From UBA1206 sp041672465 (lineage in GTDB: Bacteria; Bacillota; Clostridia; Oscillospirales; CAG-382), in assembly GCA_041672465.1 (NCBI GenBank), contig JBAYZO010000019.1, positions 1 through 28,333 of the forward strand: a stretch of DNA of 28,333 bases, in the 5' to 3' direction. A program made the position numbers and the translations under genes. The notes beneath the pieces are model-generated. The model saw only the letters and a list, made by a program, of their open reading frames with translations. It was not told the origin of the DNA and searched no databases. Shown piece after piece: positions 7,734-15,018 of the stretch (its first letter is position 1; every line of letters starts with the position of its first letter).

Positions 7734-8528
7734 ATGAAAACAATGCGCACAACAAAAAAAGTAGTCCCCGCGTTAGTAATGCTTATTATTTCAGCATTGC
7801 TTCTCACCACCGCGTCCTACGCGTGGTTCGCCACCTTTACATCGGTAACCGCTACCGGAGTTAAGGTAAACGCCTCTGTCCCCACCTCTCTGCTTATAGG
7901 GGGCTCGGCAACAACGATTAATGCATCTACATTGCCACTTGACGGCACTCTTAAAACGCTTCACTCAGCAACGCACGATACTGTTGTTGTTGCGGTAGCA
8001 AGTGACCTTGATGTAGCTGATAAATCAGCGTTGAAGTATGTGAAAGACGAAAACCTCGGACTTGTTAGCGAAGATGGTTATTATGATCCTACTGGCACTT
8101 TTGAAACAGTGGATGCAAGCGGAAGCTCTCAGTACTATAAGGATTATGTAATGTACGTTTCCGCTACCGACGCTGGACACAATGCTGACGAGCTTATAGT
8201 GAATGTCGCAATTGCATCTCCCGCATCAATAAAGGATCTTTCAAAAGCCATAGCTATTGACTTTTACGCAAAAAACCTTACTGCGGAAGCAACAACTCTT
8301 ACTTATAAAGGCACGGTTTGGCTTGAGGATACCACAGGAGCTATTACGCTTGCTTCAAGCGTCCCCAATATAAACGATTCAACCCCGGGGTATATTAAAG
8401 TTGTAGCAAGAGTTTATCTTGATGGTGCAAAGACGGATTCTTCAAGCGCTTACTATGTTAAGCTTGCCAACGCCATTCAAGTTGAAGACATAACGATTAA
8501 CTTCAGTTTTACAACCCAAACCCCCTAA
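7734..8528 (+). CDS. TasA/camelysin-like exported subunit with SipW-type signal peptide
   Basis: The 264-residue protein starts with a basic segment and a hydrophobic stretch (about 11-30) ending TTASYAWFA, the pattern of signal peptides cut by SipW-type peptidases in clostridial TasA-like proteins. The mature part is Ser/Thr/Ala/Val-rich, has no cysteine and looks beta-rich, as expected for a fibre subunit. A perfect AAAGGAG ribosome site six bases from the ATG, the best in the operon, suggests high expression. From about position 7910 the base and codon use becomes more AT-rich than in the signal-peptide part and the neighbouring genes. It is probably the major fibre subunit (inference). 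Confidence 0.78.
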   Translation: MKTMRTTKKVVPALVMLIISALLLTTASYAWFATFTSVTATGVKVNASVPTSLLIGGSATTINASTLPLDGTLKTLHSATHDTVVVAVASDLDVADKSALKYVKDENLGLVSEDGYYDPTGTFETVDASGSSQYYKDYVMYVSATDAGHNADELIVNVAIASPASIKDLSKAIAIDFYAKNLTAEATTLTYKGTVWLEDTTGAITLASSVPNINDSTPGYIKVVARVYLDGAKTDSSSAYYVKLANAIQVEDITINFSFTTQTP

Positions 8529-8582
8529 ACCTCTATTGATTTTTAGTTTATAATTTAAGTTTAAGCTTAAAGAGGAATGGAA

Positions 8583-9431
8583 ATGAAAATAACCAAAAAG
8601 CATAGTCATACCCATACCCATAAACTAACGCTGATGGCAATTTTCATTTCCGCGGCGATACTCTCCACCGCCTCATTTGCCTGGTTTACCATGAACGACG
8701 TCGTAGCCGTTACCGGAATAGGCATAGAGGCGGTGGCCTCCGCAAGCTTGTTTATTTCCACCTCCCAAAGCTCGGGGTACAGCACTTCGGTTAACTTTAC
8801 CGGGGGGGTCGCCGCGCTAAAGCCCTCCTCAACAACAAACCTTTCAAATTGGTACGCGCCCGCGGCAAACACGGGAATTGACTTTGTCAGCGGGGGTTTT
8901 TCCAAAGACACGGTATTCGGCATTGCCTCCGGCGAAGACGGCTATTACCGCAAAGAGACGGTTTATATAAAAGCTCAGCCCCCAAGAAGCGGTAAAAACA
9001 CTTCGCAAAACAACAGCGGCGAAATATTAACCGAAGATGTGTTCGCGAGCGTTATCGTCTCTGATATTATAATCACCCGCGGGGCAAAGCAGTCCGATGT
9101 GACGGGTTCACTCAGAGTGGGGGTTATCTGCGGGGAAACCGCCTTGATTTTTGATATTAACAGCCTTTATTCGCCGCGCGGAACAAACGCGGTCTCTTCC
9201 CTTGACGAAAACGGCGGGGCGATCCTCAGCCTTGTAATGTCATCTGCCGCCGGCAGGGCGGAGGGAGAGGGGGAATTCCCGGCTGTGATCGCGCGCGGAG
9301 TGGGGGAAACCCCGGTGCAAATTGACATCTATGTGTGGTACGAGGGGCAGGACCCCGCCTGTACCATGCCTAACACCGCGGTGACCGAAGACGTGCTTGT
9401 ATCGCTTAGCTTTAAGGGGACGGCGGAATAA
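8583..9431 (+). CDS. Second exported TasA/camelysin-like protein
   Basis: The 282-residue protein begins with KKHSHTHTHK, an unusual His-rich segment, then a hydrophobic stretch (about 17-33) ending LSTASFAWFTMN, again a SipW-type signal. The mature region is beta-rich and carries WYEGQDPACT (252-261), the counterpart of the motif in the membrane-anchored protein two genes upstream. I chose ATG 8583 because AGAGG lies seven bases upstream; the ATG at 8577 directly abuts that site. It is probably a minor or accessory fibre subunit and the last gene before the second promoter; no terminator is visible after it. Confidence 0.77.
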   Translation: MKITKKHSHTHTHKLTLMAIFISAAILSTASFAWFTMNDVVAVTGIGIEAVASASLFISTSQSSGYSTSVNFTGGVAALKPSSTTNLSNWYAPAANTGIDFVSGGFSKDTVFGIASGEDGYYRKETVYIKAQPPRSGKNTSQNNSGEILTEDVFASVIVSDIIITRGAKQSDVTGSLRVGVICGETALIFDINSLYSPRGTNAVSSLDENGGAILSLVMSSAAGRAEGEGEFPAVIARGVGETPVQIDIYVWYEGQDPACTMPNTAVTEDVLVSLSFKGTAE

Positions 9432-9549
9432 AAACCCCATTTTATTAGTCACAATGTATTTTTAAGCGGCGAAACAACATATTTTTAAGGATTTTATAAA
9501 CTTTTTAGACTGTACTTGGCGTTTATGTCGGGTTTTGTTTGTTTTTATA

Positions 9550-9578
9550 TTGACATTTGTTAACAGGTAAGGTATAAT
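9550..9578 (+). promoter_or_regulatory. Consensus sigma-A promoter before the first sipW-like gene
   Basis: TTGACA (9550-9555), a 17-base spacer and TATAAT (9573-9578) match the consensus exactly. The peptidase and the genes behind it can therefore be made without passing the riboswitches, while the fibre genes upstream cannot. Confidence 0.85.
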
Positions 9579-9622
9579 AAAATGAGTTATACCAAAAATT
9601 TATCTGTTTATGGGGTGTTGAT

Positions 9623-10441
9623 ATGAGCGCTAAAACTAAAAAGGTTCTTGCGGTAATAGGGAATGCCGCGATTTGGCTGTTTGTAATTTTCGCGGTTGTT
9701 ATTACGGCATTGGTGCTTTCTTCCACCAACAGCGAAGCGGGCGTCGCCTCGTTTAGCGGCAAGAGTTTTATAAACGTCAAGACTGACTCCATGTACCCCA
9801 CAATAAAATCCGGGGATTTGATTGTCGTCAAGCTTCTCACCGACACGAAAAAATCGGAATGCAAAGAGGGCGACGTCATTACTTATTATACCGACCTTGA
9901 CGGCGACGGCGCGGAAGAACTCAATACACACCGCGTCGCTGAGGTTTATGAAGAAAACGGCTATGTTTATTACAGAACCCGCGGCGATAACGGGGACGGC
10001 GACAAAAACGCCGACACGCTCTCGCCTATAGACCAAAACCCGGTTGCCGCCTCAAAGGTCATAGGCACATGGACGGGAACTCGGATCGCGCTCCTCGGCA
10101 GCGTGCTCGGCGTTTTGCAGACCTCAACCGGCTTTATGCTGGCGATTGTGCTCCCGCTGATACTCTTCTTTTTGTACGAGCTTATTAAGTTTATTCGCGC
10201 GCTGACCGGCGCCAAGGGCAAAAAAGCCATAAGCGAGGCCGAAAAAGAAGAGATCAAAAGGCTTGCAATAGAGGAATACCTCCGCCAAAAACAAGGCGAG
10301 GATAATATACCCGCCGAAGCCGAAGCTGAAGAAGATACTGTCGCCGAAGCAGAAGCCGAAGCCGAAGAGCCCGCGGAGGATTTACCGGAACCCGCCGAAC
10401 CCCCGTCGGGTGAGGAAGACCCCGGCGGCGAAACAAAATAA
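9623..10441 (+). CDS. sipW: SipW-like signal peptidase I (family S26B) with acidic tail
   Basis: An N-terminal membrane helix (about 11-32) precedes the catalytic domain. TDSMYPTIKSGD carries the nucleophile Ser56 and NTHRV carries His103, the Ser/His arrangement of archaeal, eukaryotic and SipW-type peptidases, in place of the Ser/Lys of LepB. GDNGDGD (122-128) supplies the conserved acidic residues. A second membrane helix lies at about 158-180. The tail of about 80 residues ends in a low-complexity acidic segment of EAE, PAE and GEED units. The likely substrates are the TasA-like precursors immediately upstream. GGGGTG lies six bases before the ATG. Confidence 0.88.
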   Translation: MSAKTKKVLAVIGNAAIWLFVIFAVVITALVLSSTNSEAGVASFSGKSFINVKTDSMYPTIKSGDLIVVKLLTDTKKSECKEGDVITYYTDLDGDGAEELNTHRVAEVYEENGYVYYRTRGDNGDGDKNADTLSPIDQNPVAASKVIGTWTGTRIALLGSVLGVLQTSTGFMLAIVLPLILFFLYELIKFIRALTGAKGKKAISEAEKEEIKRLAIEEYLRQKQGEDNIPAEAEAEEDTVAEAEAEAEEPAEDLPEPAEPPSGEEDPGGETK

Positions 10442-10636
10442 GAAGTCAAACCAATACGGTAAAAATATATAAAAATGTATAATATAAAGTATGCTGTTTC
10501 TTTATTGTCTTCTGTATTCTTTATTATGTATTATATATTTTGTATTCGCGACCCGGGGAACAAAATTAGAAAACATATCTAAAATATAAATATTACTATA
10601 TTTTTACATTTTGATTCTGGCCGGAAAGGTGAAGTT

Positions 10637-12223
10637 ATGGATGAATTTTTAAGCTGGTTCTATGCCTTTATGAACACAATGCTCGTGGACGGTGTCTGGA
10701 AGGTCATATCGAACTTCTTTAAAGGTTTATTCCAGATATTCAACTTTCCGGCTTATTTTGAGCAACTCAGCAGGTATTCGGAACATTTTTCGATCCTCGA
10801 ATGGGTCGCCGCCATACTTTCGTTTGTAATTGTATATTCTATTTGGTTTATTATTGTTTTCCTGCTCGTGCTGTTGTCGCGGAAGTACATACGTTTTAGA
10901 AGCTCCATTGTTTCAAATGACGACTTGCTTGAGGAACTCAGCGACCTTCACCGGGACGTGATTCGCCTTACAAGAGAAAAAGAGCGGATCCTCGCGCTTA
11001 AAATCGGTTACGGCGGGGTGAGCCTTGAGCAAATCAACGCCGCGATAGCCGAAACCGCCGAGGGCATCGGCGGGGCGGAATTACAAAGCGGGGAAAGCGT
11101 AAAAGCCGCGCAGCCGGGCGCTATGGACGAAAGCCGGGCGCAATCAAACAGGTTTTTCCGCCTTTCGGCCGTCGACCAGAAATACGAGGAATATATCCCG
11201 CCCCAATATAACAATCAGCTTAACCTAAAGGAAATATGCGAAGATTTCCGCAACTTCTGCTGTTCGCGGATGCGTTTGTTCTATGACGAAAAAGTTATTC
11301 GTCTTATGTTTGCAGGGCTTGCCGCCACAAAACTTATTTTAATTCAAGGAATTTCCGGCACGGGTAAGACGTCTCTCCCCTACGCCATGGGCAAGTATTT
11401 TCAAAACGATGCCACTATCTGCTCTGTCCAGCCCGCGTGGCGCGACAGAAGCGAGCTGCTGGGCTTTTTTAACGAATTTACCAAAAAGTTTAACGAGACC
11501 GAATTTCTAAAACAGGTTTACGAGGCGTCGTATAACGACGACATAAACGTCATTGTGCTTGACGAGATGAATATCGCCCGAGTCGAGTATTATTTCGCCG
11601 AAATGCTATCGATACTTGAAATGCCCGACCCCAACGAGTGGAAACTTGAGCTTGTCCCCTCCACTTGGCCGGGCGACCCGAAAAGGCTTGGCGACGGCAA
11701 GCTGAAAATCCCGCAGAATGTCTGGTATATCGGCACTGCCAACAACGACGACTCCACTTTTACCGTGTCCGACAAAGTTTATGACCGCGCGCTGACTATT
11801 AACCTTGACAGCAAGGGGCTGGAATTTGACGCGCCCGACACCCCGCCAAAACAAATAAGCTACACCCATGTTTCGGATCTCTACGAGCAGGCGCTCTCGC
11901 TCTACCCGGTGGATAAAAAGCATCTTGACAACATATCCAAGCTTGATATGTACGTTATCCAAAAGTTCAGGGTGGCGTTCGGCAACAGAATTCTAAAACA
12001 GCTTTCAATTTTTGTCCCCGCTTATGTCGCCGCCGGCGGCAGCGAGCTAGAGGGAATTGACTATATGCTTGCCACAAAAGTGTTCCGCAAGTTTGAAAGC
12101 CTTAATTTATCCCTCATACGCGACGAGATAAGGGGGCTTATCAGTTTTATGGACGCCGTTTTCGGCAAGGGCGAAATGAAAGAGAGCATCGCGTATTTAG
12201 AACGTCTGCAAAAAACTTATTAG
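10637..12223 (+). CDS. Membrane-anchored McrB-like AAA+ ATPase
   Basis: The 528-residue protein has a hydrophobic N-terminus, a strong membrane segment at about 56-81 and a charged helical linker. An AAA+ domain of the McrB/MoxR type follows. Walker A is GISGTGKT (238-245), Walker B is VIVLDEMN (305-312) continuing into IARVEYYFAEM, the McrB-like signature, and sensor I is GTANND (366-371). An Arg likely to act as a finger lies in VYDRA (381-385). It should be an NTP-driven remodelling machine on the inner face of the membrane. No DNA-binding or nuclease domain is seen. AAAGGTG lies seven bases before the ATG. The 195 bases upstream are AT-rich, with an isolated TATAAT at 10478 that lacks a -35. 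Its likely partner is the next gene. Confidence 0.85.
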   Translation: MDEFLSWFYAFMNTMLVDGVWKVISNFFKGLFQIFNFPAYFEQLSRYSEHFSILEWVAAILSFVIVYSIWFIIVFLLVLLSRKYIRFRSSIVSNDDLLEELSDLHRDVIRLTREKERILALKIGYGGVSLEQINAAIAETAEGIGGAELQSGESVKAAQPGAMDESRAQSNRFFRLSAVDQKYEEYIPPQYNNQLNLKEICEDFRNFCCSRMRLFYDEKVIRLMFAGLAATKLILIQGISGTGKTSLPYAMGKYFQNDATICSVQPAWRDRSELLGFFNEFTKKFNETEFLKQVYEASYNDDINVIVLDEMNIARVEYYFAEMLSILEMPDPNEWKLELVPSTWPGDPKRLGDGKLKIPQNVWYIGTANNDDSTFTVSDKVYDRALTINLDSKGLEFDAPDTPPKQISYTHVSDLYEQALSLYPVDKKHLDNISKLDMYVIQKFRVAFGNRILKQLSIFVPAYVAAGGSELEGIDYMLATKVFRKFESLNLSLIRDEIRGLISFMDAVFGKGEMKESIAYLERLQKTY

Positions 12224-12251
12224 CGGGGTTATATACATACTCACTTGACAT

Positions 12252-14036
12252 ATGTTTGAAAGGAAGGGCGGGGCGTCAGCTTTAATGGCGGAACAAATAC
12301 AGGCACAGTCTCAGACACCAAAAGACACAAACCTTGAGCCGGAAGATATTGTTTCGGATTTCCCCGGCCAAAACCCTGCCGCCGCGAGAATTCAGCCCTC
12401 AACCGAACACAGCGCGGATATTTCCCCAAGGGTGCCCGACGATATGTCCTCTTTTAAGGATGTTTTTGACGACACGCTGTTTTTTATTAACGAGCTGGTC
12501 GCGGGTTACGATTACTACCCGGAAATATGCGATATGATAGCCGAGGGCGAGGCGGAGGCGTCGGTTCGGGTTCGCTATATGCTAAAGGCGATAGACGAAA
12601 AATGGGTAAACGCGGTGGAAGACAGCCTTGTGGCAATCGATAAGCTTATCCGCGCCCCCTCGCGGTTTATCGAGGAAACCGAAAAGGTGCTCCCGATTGA
12701 AATTTCAAGGAATATAACCAGCCGCTCGATACGGGATTTAGCCCTCCATACCGACTATATAGAAAAAATTGAGGGGGATATGATCACCCCCTCAAAAATA
12801 CTCAACGTGTTCAGGGACGAGACGCTTTTTACCTATGAAAACAAGTTTTTGAACACCCTCATAAACAAGCTGTATCTCTTTGTGAACAAGCGGTACGAAA
12901 CCGCCAAAAAGCACGGGCAGGACGAAAAACTAACCTCGCTGAACTTTAAATCAGACTTTACAAACGGGGGAATGAAGGGCAAGTTCAGCTTTGGGCTTGA
13001 AATTTCCGAATCCCCGGAAGCAAATCTGAAAATTAAAAACCATACGTTTTCAGGCTCGCTCTGGAAACGGGTCGAGGAACTCAATTCCGTGGTCACGTCG
13101 TATCTTCTCTCGGTGTTTTGCAAGAGCATGGGTCAAAGCTTTGTTCGGCCGCCCATTTTAAGGACAAACGCCATTACGAAAAACCCCGAGCTCAGGCAGT
13201 GCCTCGCGCTGTATGAATTTATTGAAAGTTATGAAAACGTGGGATATGACCTCTTAATCGAGGAAACCGCAAAAGCGCCGGACGAGGAGCATGTGAGGGC
13301 TCTCCATTCCATGCTCGCCATTCAGTATTTGATCTTCAGGGCAAAACTAAAGGGCGACGCGGACGAAGTTCGCGATGAGGAAACTGTTTCATCCCGCACG
13401 GCAAAGCCGCTTTCGCCAAAATTCGACACGGAGTTTTCCCCTTATAAAGCCGATGATTACAATGTCTATGACACGCGTTACCACAAAGTTGTCCCCGTGT
13501 CGCGCCTGTCGGACAAGAAAAAGCTTTCCAAATCGGAACTTGATATAAGGCAGGCGCTTGATATCGCGTTTGCCGCAGAGAACATATTAGAAAAACAGAA
13601 AATCCAAAGAGAAGAAGCGGAGCGCAAAGCAAGGGAAGAAGAAGAGAGAAGACGCGAAACGGAGCTTGCCGAGGCCGCCGCCCGCGAAAAAGCGGAAAGA
13701 GAAGCGGCAATAGCTTTGGCAAATAAAATTCGGGAAGAAGAAGCGGCAGAAGCTGCGAGGGTTGCGGCAATAGCGGCAAAAGAGGCAAAGCAAAGGGAAG
13801 AAGCGCTCGCGAGGGCAAGAGAGCTCAAAAGGCAAAAAGAAGAAGAGAGAAGGCGGATTCAAGAACTTCGCCGGACAAGAAGCCCCGCCTACGCCAAGGC
13901 TGCTAGGCGTCACGCCGAGGCCGAGAGCAAAAAGGAAACCCGCTCTCATGTCGCCAAGGCTACGCGGAACATGGGAAGAAAGAAAAAGAAAATGGTTAAA
14001 AAAGAAATGCTTCTTAAAACCGACAAGGACGACTAA
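12252..14036 (+). CDS. DUF2357-like partner of the McrB-like ATPase with charged coiled coil
   Basis: The 594-residue protein has a disordered N-terminus (about 1-65), a helical domain at about 66-400 and a long Glu/Arg/Lys/Ala-rich coiled coil (about 430-545) with a basic end. ITSRSIRDLALHTDYI, TPSKILNVFRDE and FTYENKFLNTLI (about 155-205) resemble DUF2357 proteins, which commonly pair with McrB-like ATPases as McrC-type partners. I see no PD-(D/E)XK nuclease motif, so a DNA-cutting role is not supported. No membrane helix is present. The start is uncertain: ATG 12252 has no clear ribosome site, while ATG 12285 lies after AAGGAAGGGCGGGG. An adaptor linking the ATPase to the surface apparatus is possible (inference). 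Confidence 0.7.
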   Translation: MFERKGGASALMAEQIQAQSQTPKDTNLEPEDIVSDFPGQNPAAARIQPSTEHSADISPRVPDDMSSFKDVFDDTLFFINELVAGYDYYPEICDMIAEGEAEASVRVRYMLKAIDEKWVNAVEDSLVAIDKLIRAPSRFIEETEKVLPIEISRNITSRSIRDLALHTDYIEKIEGDMITPSKILNVFRDETLFTYENKFLNTLINKLYLFVNKRYETAKKHGQDEKLTSLNFKSDFTNGGMKGKFSFGLEISESPEANLKIKNHTFSGSLWKRVEELNSVVTSYLLSVFCKSMGQSFVRPPILRTNAITKNPELRQCLALYEFIESYENVGYDLLIEETAKAPDEEHVRALHSMLAIQYLIFRAKLKGDADEVRDEETVSSRTAKPLSPKFDTEFSPYKADDYNVYDTRYHKVVPVSRLSDKKKLSKSELDIRQALDIAFAAENILEKQKIQREEAERKAREEEERRRETELAEAAAREKAEREAAIALANKIREEEAAEAARVAAIAAKEAKQREEALARARELKRQKEEERRRIQELRRTRSPAYAKAARRHAEAESKKETRSHVAKATRNMGRKKKKMVKKEMLLKTDKDD

Positions 14037-14072
14037 ACGCGCAAGGTCTTCGGCGGTTTTCGGAGAGGGAAT

Positions 14073-14711
14073 ATGAGACTTAAAAAAGGTTTAAAAAAGA
14101 CAGGCAAGATTTTTGTCACGCTCATCATCGCGCTGACGGCGGTGGTTTCAATATGGTTTTTCGTGTGTTCGGCTACAGGAAAGCTCCCCATGCTGTTCGG
14201 CTATGGGGTTGTCAGAATCCAAACCGGAAGTATGGAACCGAATATCCCCGCCGGGACATTTATTCTTATTAAAGAGGCAAACCCAAACGATATAGTAAAG
14301 GGCGATATTATAACTTTTAAATCGGATTCCCCCGAGATAAAGGGCTTCGCCAACACTCACCGGGTGGAGGGCGTTTACAAAGATGGCGCGGGCGGGTTGG
14401 AATTTATAACCAAAGGCGACGCGAATCTTATCGAGGACTCCGTAAACGCGAGAGCGTCAAACGTCTACGGCAGGTATGTAAAAAATCTCGCGTTCCTCAC
14501 TTTTGTGTATGGGCTGTTGTCCAAAGCGTATATTTTTTGGCCGCTCATAATTTTAATTGCCGCTTTTGTGGTGTTTTCATATGTCAGCGACTTTAGAAAA
14601 TATTCCAAAAGCAAAAACCGTGAAAACCTAAAAAAGCTTGTTGAGATTGAAGTGGAAAAATTAAAAAAAGAAGAGCAGGCCGGCGGCTCAGACCAAAGCG
14701 AAGATAAATAA
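14073..14711 (+). CDS. Second SipW-like signal peptidase I (family S26B)
   Basis: The 212-residue protein has an N-terminal membrane helix (about 13-32), TGSMEPNIPAG with Ser53 as nucleophile, NTHRV with His96, and TKGDAN (113-118) plus nearby Asp122 as the acidic box. A second membrane helix (about 143-170) leads to a charged cytoplasmic tail. The Ser/His active site is again that of SipW. It is shorter than the peptidase at 9623 and lacks the acidic repeat tail, so the two may process different precursors or act on either side of assembly (inference). A GGAGAGG ribosome site precedes the ATG closely, and the gene starts 36 bases after the coiled-coil gene. Confidence 0.87.
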   Translation: MRLKKGLKKTGKIFVTLIIALTAVVSIWFFVCSATGKLPMLFGYGVVRIQTGSMEPNIPAGTFILIKEANPNDIVKGDIITFKSDSPEIKGFANTHRVEGVYKDGAGGLEFITKGDANLIEDSVNARASNVYGRYVKNLAFLTFVYGLLSKAYIFWPLIILIAAFVVFSYVSDFRKYSKSKNRENLKKLVEIEVEKLKKEEQAGGSDQSEDK

Positions 14712-14764
14712 ATCGTTTAAAAGACTAAATGATATTAAAAACATAAATATAAAAGAGGTTATCC

Positions 14765-14992
14765 ATGTTTGAAAAGTCAAAGCTAAAGAGGAAAATCAAA
14801 AACTACCACAAAATGATTGAAGAGGCCGAACAGAAGCGCATACGCTCTCAGGCGGCGCTTGTAGAGGCTATTCTCACTCACGAAGTCCCTTCCGACGACG
14901 ACGTGGATTATTTCAACAAATACACCGGGGTTATTAACGACCTTCGGGCAAAGCTCCGCGAACTCCAAGAGGAACTCGAGAGCGCTAAGTAA
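14765..14992 (+). CDS. Small coiled-coil protein of unknown function
   Basis: The 75-residue product is highly charged and almost entirely helical by pattern: a basic, Lys-rich first third, a short break around VPSDDDVDYF, and a second heptad-like helix ending LRELQEELESAK. It has no cysteine, signal or membrane segment. AGAGG lies eight bases before the ATG. It sits between the second signal peptidase and the first EAL protein, with short gaps, so it is probably in the same operon. I do not recognise the family; a bridging or adaptor role is possible, and the coiled coil of the DUF2357-like protein is one candidate partner (inference). Confidence 0.7.
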   Translation: MFEKSKLKRKIKNYHKMIEEAEQKRIRSQAALVEAILTHEVPSDDDVDYFNKYTGVINDLRAKLRELQEELESAK

Positions 14993-15018
14993 CTTAACTT
15001 TTAAGGCGGCAAAGGCAG

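Noticed and set aside
10442..10636. A third riboswitch or promoter before the ATPase gene
   Set aside because: The gap is AT-rich with an isolated TATAAT at 10478, but there is no matching -35 and no aptamer motif or terminator.
13336..13949. Long open frames on the minus strand opposite the charged coiled-coil region
   Set aside because: They give low-complexity Leu/Pro/Ser/Phe-rich products, the expected shadow of Glu/Arg/Ala-rich codons, with no ribosome site.
10637..14036. McrBC-type restriction system
   Set aside because: Only the ATPase core resembles McrB. No methyl-DNA binding domain and no nuclease motif are visible, the ATPase has a membrane segment, and the neighbours are surface-protein genes.
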